DNA of 24,743 bases from positions 1 to 24,743 of the IMG/VR virus record IMGVR_UViG_3300034198_003482. One strand, written 5' to 3'. Shown piece after piece: positions 6,958 through 14,275 of the stretch. Made by a program: the position numbers and the translations under genes. Under the pieces are notes generated by a model. The model did no database searches and was not told where the DNA came from. It worked only from the letters and a program-made list of their open reading frames with translations. The number at the start of each line of letters is the position of its first letter. Within the stretch, counting starts at the first letter, position 1. Origin of the DNA: a virus.

Positions 6958-8982
6958 CTACACAACGCCTACGCTTTCTATGCCAGCATATGTCGAAACT
7001 ACAAACGGGGTTCCGATTGGTAAAACTGTGGCTAGTTCGTCTGGGACTCTAGCCAACTTTTGGGCTTTGTTGGCATAGTAATAACTGACAGATGCGTGGG
7101 CTGTTCCTGCCCAGAAAGCACCGTAAGATGACGGATAACTGCCGTCAAAATAGTCTGTTGCTGCATAACTTGCCTCTAGTTGGCAAGCATCTACCAAGAT
7201 GGTTTTAGAACCAGTAGTTCCATAAAGTGATGCGGTTAGCACAGTGCTGGCACTAACTAAAGTAGAAGGAACCTGCAACGACACGGTAAATCTAGTCCAT
7301 CCGACAGATAGTCCGACAGCAACTGCTTTGGAAGCCGTAGTTGTGCCGTCATTTGCCGTTAGAGCCAAAGTCATACTTTGAGTTCCAGAAGTTACTTTTG
7401 CGTAAAAAGAGAACGTGTAGAACTGATTTGTTGGATTTCCTGCTGAAGTTGAGTACTTCAAAGTAGGACTAGCAGATGTTGTGGTTGTGCCGTCAGTAGC
7501 CAACTGAAGCATCTTTGTGCCATCCAGCACTTGGTTTAGAGTGGTTGATGGCGTAGTTGCAGTAGCGTGGTTGATTGTCCAACCAGTAGTGTTTACCTCA
7601 AACGAAGGGTTAGTAACTAGGTTTGTTTTAGTTGGCGCAAAGAATATGTCTACGCATCCTGCTTCGTGGTAATCCGTAATGGACGCCAAAGAAAACTGCA
7701 TCATATCTAAGTAGTAAGTTGCAGCAGTGCTGAAATAAAACGTTACAGCGGCATATTGAGCATTTGCTGGCGATGTTGTGGTAAATGTTTTTCTTGCCCA
7801 AGTAGTGCTGACAGCGGTAGAACTATCGCTGACTACATTGATGAAGTTGCCTTGGTAGTCATACCAGTAAATGCTTGGAGTAATGTAAGGGGTGCCAGAT
7901 GCGGATTTTACATAATAAGAAAAACTGTATGAGGTGCTTGCTGTTATAGGTATACCCAAAGTTGTTGGGGTAGAAGTACCATTTGCTAAAACTGCCCCAG
8001 CGGTAGAAACTACTATTTTTAGGCAATTGCCGTTGTTTACAGCGTTAGGCTCGGACGGTGTAACTGTAGTTGTTTCTAAAGAAATATCCATGTTACCCGT
8101 TGGCAACCAACGACCGTAATCGTTGTAAAAACTGCTGTCCTGAATAGTCAAAAACAAGTTTTTATTAGAAGTGATTGTTGGCGCAAAACCCGTTAGATTT
8201 TCCATCAAAGCAGAGACACTAGAGGCAGTTCCTTTTCGGCTATAAACATATAGCGCATCCCTAATAAGTTTTTTCTGTGTTTTTTCAGGCAAAGCCAATT
8301 CTGGTATCAAACCAAGTTCTTTAGCGTTATTTTCTAAGAAATTGGGATTGATGTTTTTTCCTGATGTGGTTGTGGCTAAAAAGTCGGTATAAGTCAAAAA
8401 CTGGTCATATGTAAATGAGAAAGGCTCCAAAAACAAATACAAGTCTGAATCTGTGTTTACCTCATCAAGAGGGCTATTAGTTGCCGAAGTATAAACACGA
8501 GGCAATAGTTCCATCACCTTATCGTGAGTAGAAACCAGTTGAAGGTTGTCAAAGGTAAAGGTACCGTGCTTCTTTGGCATCAAAGTGTAGGCATAGCCAG
8601 CAGGTACCCAAAGACCATCGCTGCCACGCAACCACATACCGTAAAATACGTATCCACCATCTGGCAATGGAATCTGATTAGCACCAGCCACGTCGTTATT
8701 TGCTAATGTGTCTGAATAATTATCTGACCCATCAAGATACTTTGTGCGGTTTAATGCTGTTAGGTACTTTTGCCAAATAATGATGCCGTCTTCGGCGGTT
8801 TCAGGAAAACCATCTGTGTTTCTTAATAACCGAACAGCGCTGTAAGTTCCAATAGCGTTTTGCCAAGATACCTGTATTTGCCCGTAATCAATCGCAGTTG
8901 CGGTCATTGGTTCAACAGATAGGGTTGACTTAGCAACGTCACCGTAAGTGGCTGCTCCGTATCTAAATGTGCCGTATTTCAC
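6958..8982 (-). CDS. gpI-like baseplate/tail protein with two carbohydrate-binding-like domains
   Basis: Large (674 residues) outer tail component. Residues about 15-140 contain a beta region resembling fibronectin type III (SVEPMTATAIDYGQIQVSW). Residues about 155-275 resemble P2 tail protein I: helical, with LPRVY (160-164), FLATTTSGKNINPNFL and IRDALYVYSRKGTASSV. Two jelly-roll-like beta domains follow, about 285-435 and 453-610, each with the strand pattern of carbohydrate-binding modules. A motif YFDGSYPSS...FWAGTAHASVS (611-633) comes next. Identification is by pattern recognition. I infer that it joins the baseplate to fibres or binds cell-surface sugars. GTG start at 8982 with AGGA five bases upstream. 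It follows the small fibre-like gene by a few bases, closing the structural block. Confidence 0.85.
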   Translation of the reverse strand: MKYGTFRYGAATYGDVAKSTLSVEPMTATAIDYGQIQVSWQNAIGTYSAVRLLRNTDGFPETAEDGIIIWQKYLTALNRTKYLDGSDNYSDTLANNDVAGANQIPLPDGGYVFYGMWLRGSDGLWVPAGYAYTLMPKKHGTFTFDNLQLVSTHDKVMELLPRVYTSATNSPLDEVNTDSDLYLFLEPFSFTYDQFLTYTDFLATTTSGKNINPNFLENNAKELGLIPELALPEKTQKKLIRDALYVYSRKGTASSVSALMENLTGFAPTITSNKNLFLTIQDSSFYNDYGRWLPTGNMDISLETTTVTPSEPNAVNNGNCLKIVVSTAGAVLANGTSTPTTLGIPITASTSYSFSYYVKSASGTPYITPSIYWYDYQGNFINVVSDSSTAVSTTWARKTFTTTSPANAQYAAVTFYFSTAATYYLDMMQFSLASITDYHEAGCVDIFFAPTKTNLVTNPSFEVNTTGWTINHATATTPSTTLNQVLDGTKMLQLATDGTTTTSASPTLKYSTSAGNPTNQFYTFSFYAKVTSGTQSMTLALTANDGTTTASKAVAVGLSVGWTRFTVSLQVPSTLVSASTVLTASLYGTTGSKTILVDACQLEASYAATDYFDGSYPSSYGAFWAGTAHASVSYYYANKAQKLARVPDELATVLPIGTPFVVSTYAGIESVGVV

Positions 8983-8989
8983 TTAGTTC

Positions 8990-9424
8990 CTAGGCGCTTC
9001 CACCATCAATAACAACCGCTTGTAAAGTTCCAGAGGGACTAACCGATACAAGCGTTGAACTGCCGTTTTTAAACTCAATAAGATTTGCTGTTTGACTAGA
9101 AATAGCCGAAACAGTGATGTTAGGAGTAGAGACGGAAGTAGTAGAGATTGTAAAGCCACCATTGCCTGTAAGACCATTCGTATATGAATAGTAGGCTGCT
9201 TTTTCGATGTTAAACAAACGAGCGCTAACAGTGCCGAATGATGTGGGAGTATTGAAGTTTGGAGTGCCCGAATACGACGTCGCAGTATCTGGCAGTGTGC
9301 CTAGGCTGCTCTCAATGGCTTCGATTTCATCGTAAGCACTGTTGATGTCAGCAGCCTGAACGGTGCTGGTAAGGTCTATTTTGCGAGCAAAAGCGACTTG
9401 ATTTGAGGGGTAACTTGCAGCCAT
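8990..9424 (-). CDS. Small tail-fibre-like structural protein
   Basis: A 144-residue protein with the usual plan of short phage fibre proteins: an N-terminal polar part with a helix AADINSAYDEIEAIESSLG (24-42), a Thr/Ser/Asn-rich middle, and a C-terminal beta segment LIEFKNGSSTLVSVSPSGTL (114-133) that resembles the repeat unit of beta-helical fibre shafts. It probably trimerises and is attached to the baseplate, though partner and receptor are unknown. ATG at 9424 with a strong ribosome site AGGAG six bases upstream, in a leader (GATAGGAGTCT) shared with the gp25-like gene. It lies between the spike-like and gpI-like genes. It is shorter than most fibres and might serve as a base for one encoded elsewhere. 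Confidence 0.72.
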   Translation of the reverse strand: MAASYPSNQVAFARKIDLTSTVQAADINSAYDEIEAIESSLGTLPDTATSYSGTPNFNTPTSFGTVSARLFNIEKAAYYSYTNGLTGNGGFTISTTSVSTPNITVSAISSQTANLIEFKNGSSTLVSVSPSGTLQAVVIDGGSA

Positions 9425-9451
9425 TTAAGACTCCTATCTACATATAAGTTT

Positions 9452-9465
9452 GCCTGATTACAGGC
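9452..9465. other. Short inverted repeat between spike-like and fibre-like genes
   Basis: In the 54-base gap there is a 5-bp perfect GC-rich stem (GCCTG/CAGGC) with a 4-base loop. On the minus strand it is followed by AAACTTATATG, not a clear U-run, and 20-odd bases later by the ribosome site of the fibre-like gene. It may be a weak attenuator or an mRNA-stability hairpin. Terminator function is not well supported. Confidence 0.3.
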
Positions 9466-9478
9466 TTATTTACAGGGC

Positions 9479-10213
9479 TTATTTGATTTCAGTGACGGTC
9501 ACGGTCATACCAGGTGTTTCAGGGACGGTTGGAGAGGACTGAGTTGGAGTGGAAAGAATCTGAACAGTCGAGGTAGATGTCCAATAAAACTCTATGTAAT
9601 CACCAGCAGTTATTTGCTGAAGGTAATTCCATGAAGGTAGTGAGTAGTGCATTTGATTTGATAAATCAACCGTTCCCGTACTTTGTGGGACATCCGCATC
9701 ATTTTGCCTAATCCAAATATCTACACTAGGACTGCCGTTTGATGCTTGATGAAGTTGAGCCGAAAACTGAATATTAAATAACCCAGAATTAGCAAAAGTT
9801 ATGCGTGTTGGTTTTCCAGAACCATTATTAGTAATTGAGACATTGTTAGCACCTAAAGTAGTGTTTAGTTCAATAGGTTGTGCTCCAGTTGTGCTTGTTT
9901 GTTGTGTGCCAGTTCGGTAATCAATAAAAGAGCCATAGTTTACTGGGGCTACAGTAGGAGAAAATGTTCCTGCCCAAATTGGGTAGAACAAATCTCCACC
10001 CTCAAACATAACGAACACACCAGACCCAACCGCAGGCAAGATGCTTGCTACGCCAGTGGGATAGACGCCCCACGCCCAGCCAGTCGGCGTTTCACCAAGA
10101 ACTTGAGGTATTTGTAGGCGCAAACGACCAGCGTTTAGTGGGTCTGTATTATCCAGAACCACTCCCCTATAAACCCCAAAAAACTTGGGATTGCCATATT
10201 CGTCTTTTATCAC
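9479..10213 (-). CDS. Baseplate spike-like protein: gp5/VgrG OB-fold fused to a C1q-like jelly roll
   Basis: Residues about 10-86 match the OB-fold domain of T4 gp5 and P2 gpV/VgrG-type spike proteins: GVYRGVVLDNTDPLNAGRL, RLQIPQ, and the motif PAVGSGVFVMFEGGD followed by PIWAGT. In those families this domain sits on the hub and starts the membrane-piercing needle. The C-terminal part (about 112-240) is not the usual beta-helix. It looks like a C1q/TNF-like beta sandwich (LGANNVSITNNGSGKPTRIT, FNIQFSAQLHQ, ITAGDYIEFYW), a fold common in trimeric phage appendages. The total length is 244 residues. I infer a trimeric tip with a globular end instead of a needle. GTG start at 10213 with AAGGG five bases upstream. 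It directly follows the gpJ-like gene. Confidence 0.83.
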   Translation of the reverse strand: MIKDEYGNPKFFGVYRGVVLDNTDPLNAGRLRLQIPQVLGETPTGWAWGVYPTGVASILPAVGSGVFVMFEGGDLFYPIWAGTFSPTVAPVNYGSFIDYRTGTQQTSTTGAQPIELNTTLGANNVSITNNGSGKPTRITFANSGLFNIQFSAQLHQASNGSPSVDIWIRQNDADVPQSTGTVDLSNQMHYSLPSWNYLQQITAGDYIEFYWTSTSTVQILSTPTQSSPTVPETPGMTVTVTEIK

Positions 10214-10214
10214 T

Positions 10215-12296
10215 TTAGCCCTTTGTTACGGTTACCTTGTAAGTGCTCTTAGTGACTCCATCTTGGGCAACACCAACAATAGTCAATGTCGTTGGGTTTG
10301 TTGGCAATGAAGTTGCTGCTGGAGAACCAGAAGTTACTACTGTGCCATTGATGGTAATTGACGATGCGGTTGAGTTGGTTGCTGTCACGTTTACCGTAGA
10401 TGTTCCAGAAGACACGCTTAGGTTATAGTTATGGAACGTAGAACTAAATGTAGGAGACAACGTTCCCGTGCTGAACGTTAAAGCACTCAAGTTGGGGTTT
10501 GTTGACTGGGCAGTAAGGGTCAAGTTAGATTGGGTAACTACAAACACCTCATTTGCCGCACCAACTACTGCGGTTCTAGATGCAGCAAGACCTGTGCGGT
10601 ATAGATACACGACCTTTAAGTTTAAAACACCTTCTACTGACCGCAAACGATACTCAACATCTTCTGGGTAAATAGTGTCCGCAAACAGCATTTGATTGTA
10701 AGAGAACCTAGACAATAAAGCATCTAGGATGTTTGCCCTAACCCGAGCATCTGTATAAGTAGGAAGAATGGTGTAACTAATAGACAGGCTTATTGGAACA
10801 TAGGTCACAGGTAATACAGTCACAGTTGTGCCGATTTGAATTTTATTAACTAAAAAGTTTTGAACAGATGTAATGAGTGATGTAAGTTCTGTTTGAACAG
10901 TCGTATTGGCGTTGTCAAAGCCAGGATAAAGGTCTGTATCGTAGGTGTTTCTTTGAGGAGCAAGGTACACGTTCACAGAGGCAGACAACTGAGCATCAGC
11001 GTTTGCCTTACCCACACCGTTTACAGTCAAAGCCAAGTTAGCGTAGTCTTTGAGAGTAACTGCTCGGTTTAGAGTGGTAAGGGCTTTAGGAGCATTTCTG
11101 CGGATGCTGTCGTTGCTTTCAGGGTCAGCGCCACCAAGACCTTGAGTAGCGTTTGTAATAGTCAGCAGTTGGTTGATAGCCGCCACTGACGAAGCGCTAG
11201 TCGCTGGAATTTTGTATAAGTTAAACACTTGATTAGTAGCAATGTTTCCTAAAGAACCGTCGCCAACAACGTAGTCTGCTTTAATTGGATAAGACTTTGG
11301 AGGAATTACACCCGAAATTCCATCGCCAAAAACAATAGTGGCAAAGTCATTTGAGTCAGTAGTCACAGAGAAAACAGGCGAAGTAGGTCCGTAATCAGTA
11401 AGGTTTTGGACTTGAGTCCATTGCTGATAGTACGTTCCATCCTGAACGTAAAGGGCTATGCTGCCATCAACTACTTGGTTGTTCTTTAGCATAAACGTTT
11501 GGTTTGGAGAACCGTCCGAAGTTCCTAGCAGTTCTCCTGCAACATCATATGCTCCGTTGGCTTCGTTTCCACTTCTTAGCGAAATGTGTTCGCCCTGATT
11601 AACTGAAATAAGCGTAGGGTTTGCTACTCCGTTAGACTGTGCTGCCACGCTTACATCGTTTGGAATAGTGTAGATAAGTTGTTTAGTCACATCGTTATAG
11701 GTAACGTTAGTCACTGCTTGAGTTCCAGCAGGAATAACGACCGTGTTTGGAACCGATGCTGTTCCTGTTACGCTGGCAGAAGTTGCGACACTGCTTGCTA
11801 CAGAAAATGTAGTCGAGTTAGCCGATAAAATAGTGGCTCCAGTAACGTTGTATGTACTGCTACTTACTGCAACCGTTACGATTTGACCTGCCGAAAAAGT
11901 ATTTGCGGCTGTATAAACAATCTTTGTTCCGTCTCCAGCAGCAGCAGTAACTGGTGCTGTTAGGTATTTAGCAGAACTTGAGATTAGAAGGCTGAGGGTG
12001 CTGCTGCGATATCCAGACGGAATGTATCCGTAAGAGTTGGCAATATTGATTAGGCTTTGGCGCTGAGTGGCTGTATTGATGTTAAGTTCATTAGCAATAC
12101 GGTCAATGTAGTAGTTAATGTTGTCGCCAAGATAAGAGAACGCTTCAACAAGGGCAACACCAAAGTCAGCAGGGTCATTTCCTGTCCATTGCGGGATACG
12201 AGACTGTATTCTTTTGATAAGTTCTTCCCGAATAGCGTAATAGTCTCTGCTTGTGTAATCTACAGAGATTGGAATGTTATTTGCTGGAGTTGTCAT
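10215..12296 (-). CDS. Baseplate wedge protein, gpJ-like
   Basis: Baseplate J/gp6-like wedge protein (693 residues) that links the wedge units. The N-terminus DYTSRDYYAIREELIKRI (13-30), DPADFGVALVEAFSYLGDNI (41-60) and the region QGLGGADPESNDSIRRNAP (385-403) are typical of the family. Two additions are visible. Residues about 119-182 form a small beta domain (GDGTKIVYTAANTFSAGQ, TFSVASS) inserted in the N-terminal part. Residues about 600-691 match a cadherin-like beta-sandwich domain (SALTFSTGTLSPTF, FHNYNLSV, ITING, DGVTKSTYKVTV). The latter is probably exposed and may bind other proteins or the cell surface. ATG start with GAGG seven bases upstream, overlapping the gp25-like stop by four bases (ATGA). 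Confidence 0.92.
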   Translation of the reverse strand: MTTPANNIPISVDYTSRDYYAIREELIKRIQSRIPQWTGNDPADFGVALVEAFSYLGDNINYYIDRIANELNINTATQRQSLINIANSYGYIPSGYRSSTLSLLISSSAKYLTAPVTAAAGDGTKIVYTAANTFSAGQIVTVAVSSSTYNVTGATILSANSTTFSVASSVATSASVTGTASVPNTVVIPAGTQAVTNVTYNDVTKQLIYTIPNDVSVAAQSNGVANPTLISVNQGEHISLRSGNEANGAYDVAGELLGTSDGSPNQTFMLKNNQVVDGSIALYVQDGTYYQQWTQVQNLTDYGPTSPVFSVTTDSNDFATIVFGDGISGVIPPKSYPIKADYVVGDGSLGNIATNQVFNLYKIPATSASSVAAINQLLTITNATQGLGGADPESNDSIRRNAPKALTTLNRAVTLKDYANLALTVNGVGKANADAQLSASVNVYLAPQRNTYDTDLYPGFDNANTTVQTELTSLITSVQNFLVNKIQIGTTVTVLPVTYVPISLSISYTILPTYTDARVRANILDALLSRFSYNQMLFADTIYPEDVEYRLRSVEGVLNLKVVYLYRTGLAASRTAVVGAANEVFVVTQSNLTLTAQSTNPNLSALTFSTGTLSPTFSSTFHNYNLSVSSGTSTVNVTATNSTASSITINGTVVTSGSPAATSLPTNPTTLTIVGVAQDGVTKSTYKVTVTKG

Positions 12297-12706
12297 TTAT
12301 TTACCTCTAACGGTTGCTTGGTTCCATCTACGGCTACTTTAGCCACGAGTCTCTTTATGTCGGTGCTTCCTGGTATTGAATAGGAAACATCTAAGGTCAC
12401 TACATTTTGACTTGCGTCAAAAGAACTCTTTACGTCCTTAAAAGACAGCGCTGGAAGTTGCACTGAAAAAGCAGCAATAATGTCGCTAGTAGTAGTGGCA
12501 GTAAACCCCTCAGATACATCAAACAGGTACTTAGGAATAGACGTTCCAAAAGTAGGTCGAAAAACTCGCTCACCCACCATTGTGCCAATAACGCTAGTTA
12601 CTCGGTCAGCCCAAATTTTTTGAGGGTCAGTAGTGTTATTCACACTGCCAAAAGAATTGATACTGAAAGGCAGAGCAATTGTATTTTCTATAATGGGCTG
12701 TGCCAT
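12293..12706 (-). CDS. Baseplate wedge protein, gp25-like
   Basis: GPW/gp25-family protein, 137 residues, close to the family's normal size (T4 gp25 is 132). The signature stretch is LPFSINSFGSV (12-22) followed by the helix QKIWADRVTSVIGTMVGERV (29-48) and FRPTFGTSIPKYLFD (49-63). In T4 and related particles gp25 joins the wedge to the sheath start and helps trigger contraction. ATG at 12706 sharing a base with the hub gene's stop (TAATG) and AGGAG four bases upstream. The downstream neighbour is the gpJ-like gene, the usual gp25-gpJ order. Confidence 0.92.
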   Translation of the reverse strand: MAQPIIENTIALPFSINSFGSVNNTTDPQKIWADRVTSVIGTMVGERVFRPTFGTSIPKYLFDVSEGFTATTTSDIIAAFSVQLPALSFKDVKSSFDASQNVVTLDVSYSIPGSTDIKRLVAKVAVDGTKQPLEVNK

Positions 12707-13989
12707 TAGACTCCTATCAATTCAGAGCCAAGTGATTTCCACCTAGCAGGGGTTTTAAGAAAACCGTGGTTTAACTCAGAATAAACTGGGCTTGGATTGT
12801 CTAAAACAACACTCACAGATTGAGTAACGGCAGTTTTTCCAGACAAGGCTTCTTCTACGTTTACTGTGCCCACTACTCCCACCACATCCTTTCGGACATC
12901 AGTAGTGTTGTCTTTCCCTAATCCATCCGATAAAACAGTCATCTCGATTTGGTAATCACCGATTAGTGCAAATCTGTGAATAACCTCTTTTACTACCCAG
13001 TACCCGTTAGTAGAGTCTCCCGTTCCCTGTATATAAACTGGAGAAAACGGTCTGATTCGTCCGTCTCCTTGACACTTTACTTTGGCTGGGATAGAGAATC
13101 TCGCTAAACTAGCCAATCCTTGTGCAGTCAGTTCTGCGGACTGCACATCATTGACAACCTGCTCACTGTGATGTTCTGTAAAAATAACGTCGCTCAAATC
13201 AGAGCGCAAAGCAATACCTACATCTTTAGGGTTAGAGGTGGCTACAAAGGCTTTACCCGTGATAGGGTCTACGCCCCCGACCTGCTTGTTTGCTCTAATG
13301 GCGGTACCCAACTCAACGTGGTCGCCACTAAATACCTTGAAGTAATCCAAATTACGGTCAAAGTACAGGCTATTAGTCGGCAACTGAGTACCGTATGAAG
13401 CAAGGATTGGAACATCCTGCATTGACTGGTCAATTAGTTTGTCTAATGGTCTAAAGTGCAAATCCAAGCCTTTTAGAGTAATTCCATAGCCAATCTTTTT
13501 TGCGTTAGTTACCAACCACTCCCAATAAGACTGGTTGTAAATAAACAAGTCATCAAAGCGCCTTTGATGGTTTTCTCCAACAAACCTAAGACCGTTTTCT
13601 TTAGCAATTATGGCGGCTACTTCTGGAATTGTCTTGAAAGAAAAGGCTCTAGAAACCTGCTCTTTTAGGGGAAAAGAAGAGCCTATACATTGAATCTCCA
13701 TTTCCTGCTTGCGTTGCGCTACGTTTTCCTTAGTAATGAGGTTTACATAACCGTACCACTCGTTGTCAGACTTGCCGTTAGACCATGTAAATTTGACTGG
13801 CTCACCAGTTTTTAGAACCGTAACCCAATACTCGCTCACCATCAAAAACTTTAGAGTAAGAACGTCATGGTGATATTGCTTTTGAACAAGATTGATGTGA
13901 GAAGGTTGTTTTACCAAAGAGGGTAGGTTCGGAAAAGACACGGAATAACGTGTCCCTCTTCTATACTGCGCAACCCCTGAATCAACCAC
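12706..13989 (-). CDS. Baseplate hub protein, gpD/gp27-like
   Basis: Probable hub protein (427 residues) that forms the ring under the tail tube and holds the spike. The N-terminal half has a split-barrel pattern (RYSVSFPNLP, LTLKFLMVSEYW, EPVKFTWSNG). The middle resembles gpD/VgrG hub proteins: FSFKTIPEVAAIIAKENGLRF (116-136) and SYWEWLVTNAKKIGYGITLKG (154-174). ELTAQGLASLARFSIPAKVKCQGDGRIRPFSPVYIQG is typical of the late-control-D C-terminal region. An extra tail of about 75 residues after the conserved core (TVLSDGLGKDNTT onward) has no recognisable domain. GTG start with AGGA six bases upstream, overlapping the LysM gene by eight bases. The alternative, a minor tail protein of another fold, is less likely given the wedge genes next to it. 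Confidence 0.85.
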   Translation of the reverse strand: MVDSGVAQYRRGTRYSVSFPNLPSLVKQPSHINLVQKQYHHDVLTLKFLMVSEYWVTVLKTGEPVKFTWSNGKSDNEWYGYVNLITKENVAQRKQEMEIQCIGSSFPLKEQVSRAFSFKTIPEVAAIIAKENGLRFVGENHQRRFDDLFIYNQSYWEWLVTNAKKIGYGITLKGLDLHFRPLDKLIDQSMQDVPILASYGTQLPTNSLYFDRNLDYFKVFSGDHVELGTAIRANKQVGGVDPITGKAFVATSNPKDVGIALRSDLSDVIFTEHHSEQVVNDVQSAELTAQGLASLARFSIPAKVKCQGDGRIRPFSPVYIQGTGDSTNGYWVVKEVIHRFALIGDYQIEMTVLSDGLGKDNTTDVRKDVVGVVGTVNVEEALSGKTAVTQSVSVVLDNPSPVYSELNHGFLKTPARWKSLGSELIGV

Positions 13990-14257
13990 GAGGAATCCTT
14001 ATTTTAGTTCCAACTCCAATGTTAAATGGGTCTAGGATTTCAGGGTTGATGTCCATAATGTCAGACCATCTGGCTGGATTGTCCAAAAACTTATTTGCGA
14101 GTGCGTCAATGCGGTCGCCTTCAGCCCAAATATAGTAAATAAAATTTACAGTCTTTTTAGGAAACTTTCTAAACACGGCAATTGTTGAAGTTTTGCTTCT
14201 AGAATCAATTGCTTTTGTAATAGTTCCTGTGGCATATCTGCTGTTTGTAAAAATCAC
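13982..14257 (-). CDS. LysM-domain baseplate protein
   Basis: A 91-residue protein whose C-terminal half (about 42-89) is a LysM domain: YIWAEGDRIDALANKFLDNP, RWSDIMDINPEI and VGTKIRIPRG. Small LysM proteins next to hub genes act as baseplate adaptors, as in T4 gp53 and the LysM end of Afp7 in contractile injection systems. Here LysM probably binds other baseplate proteins and not peptidoglycan (inference). GTG start at 14257 with AGGAGA about seven bases upstream. It follows the CIS-tube-like gene by 18 bases, and the pair may be a two-gene version of Afp7. Confidence 0.87.
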   Translation of the reverse strand: MIFTNSRYATGTITKAIDSRSKTSTIAVFRKFPKKTVNFIYYIWAEGDRIDALANKFLDNPARWSDIMDINPEILDPFNIGVGTKIRIPRG

Positions 14258-14275
14258 TTACTTGTCTCCTAAAAC

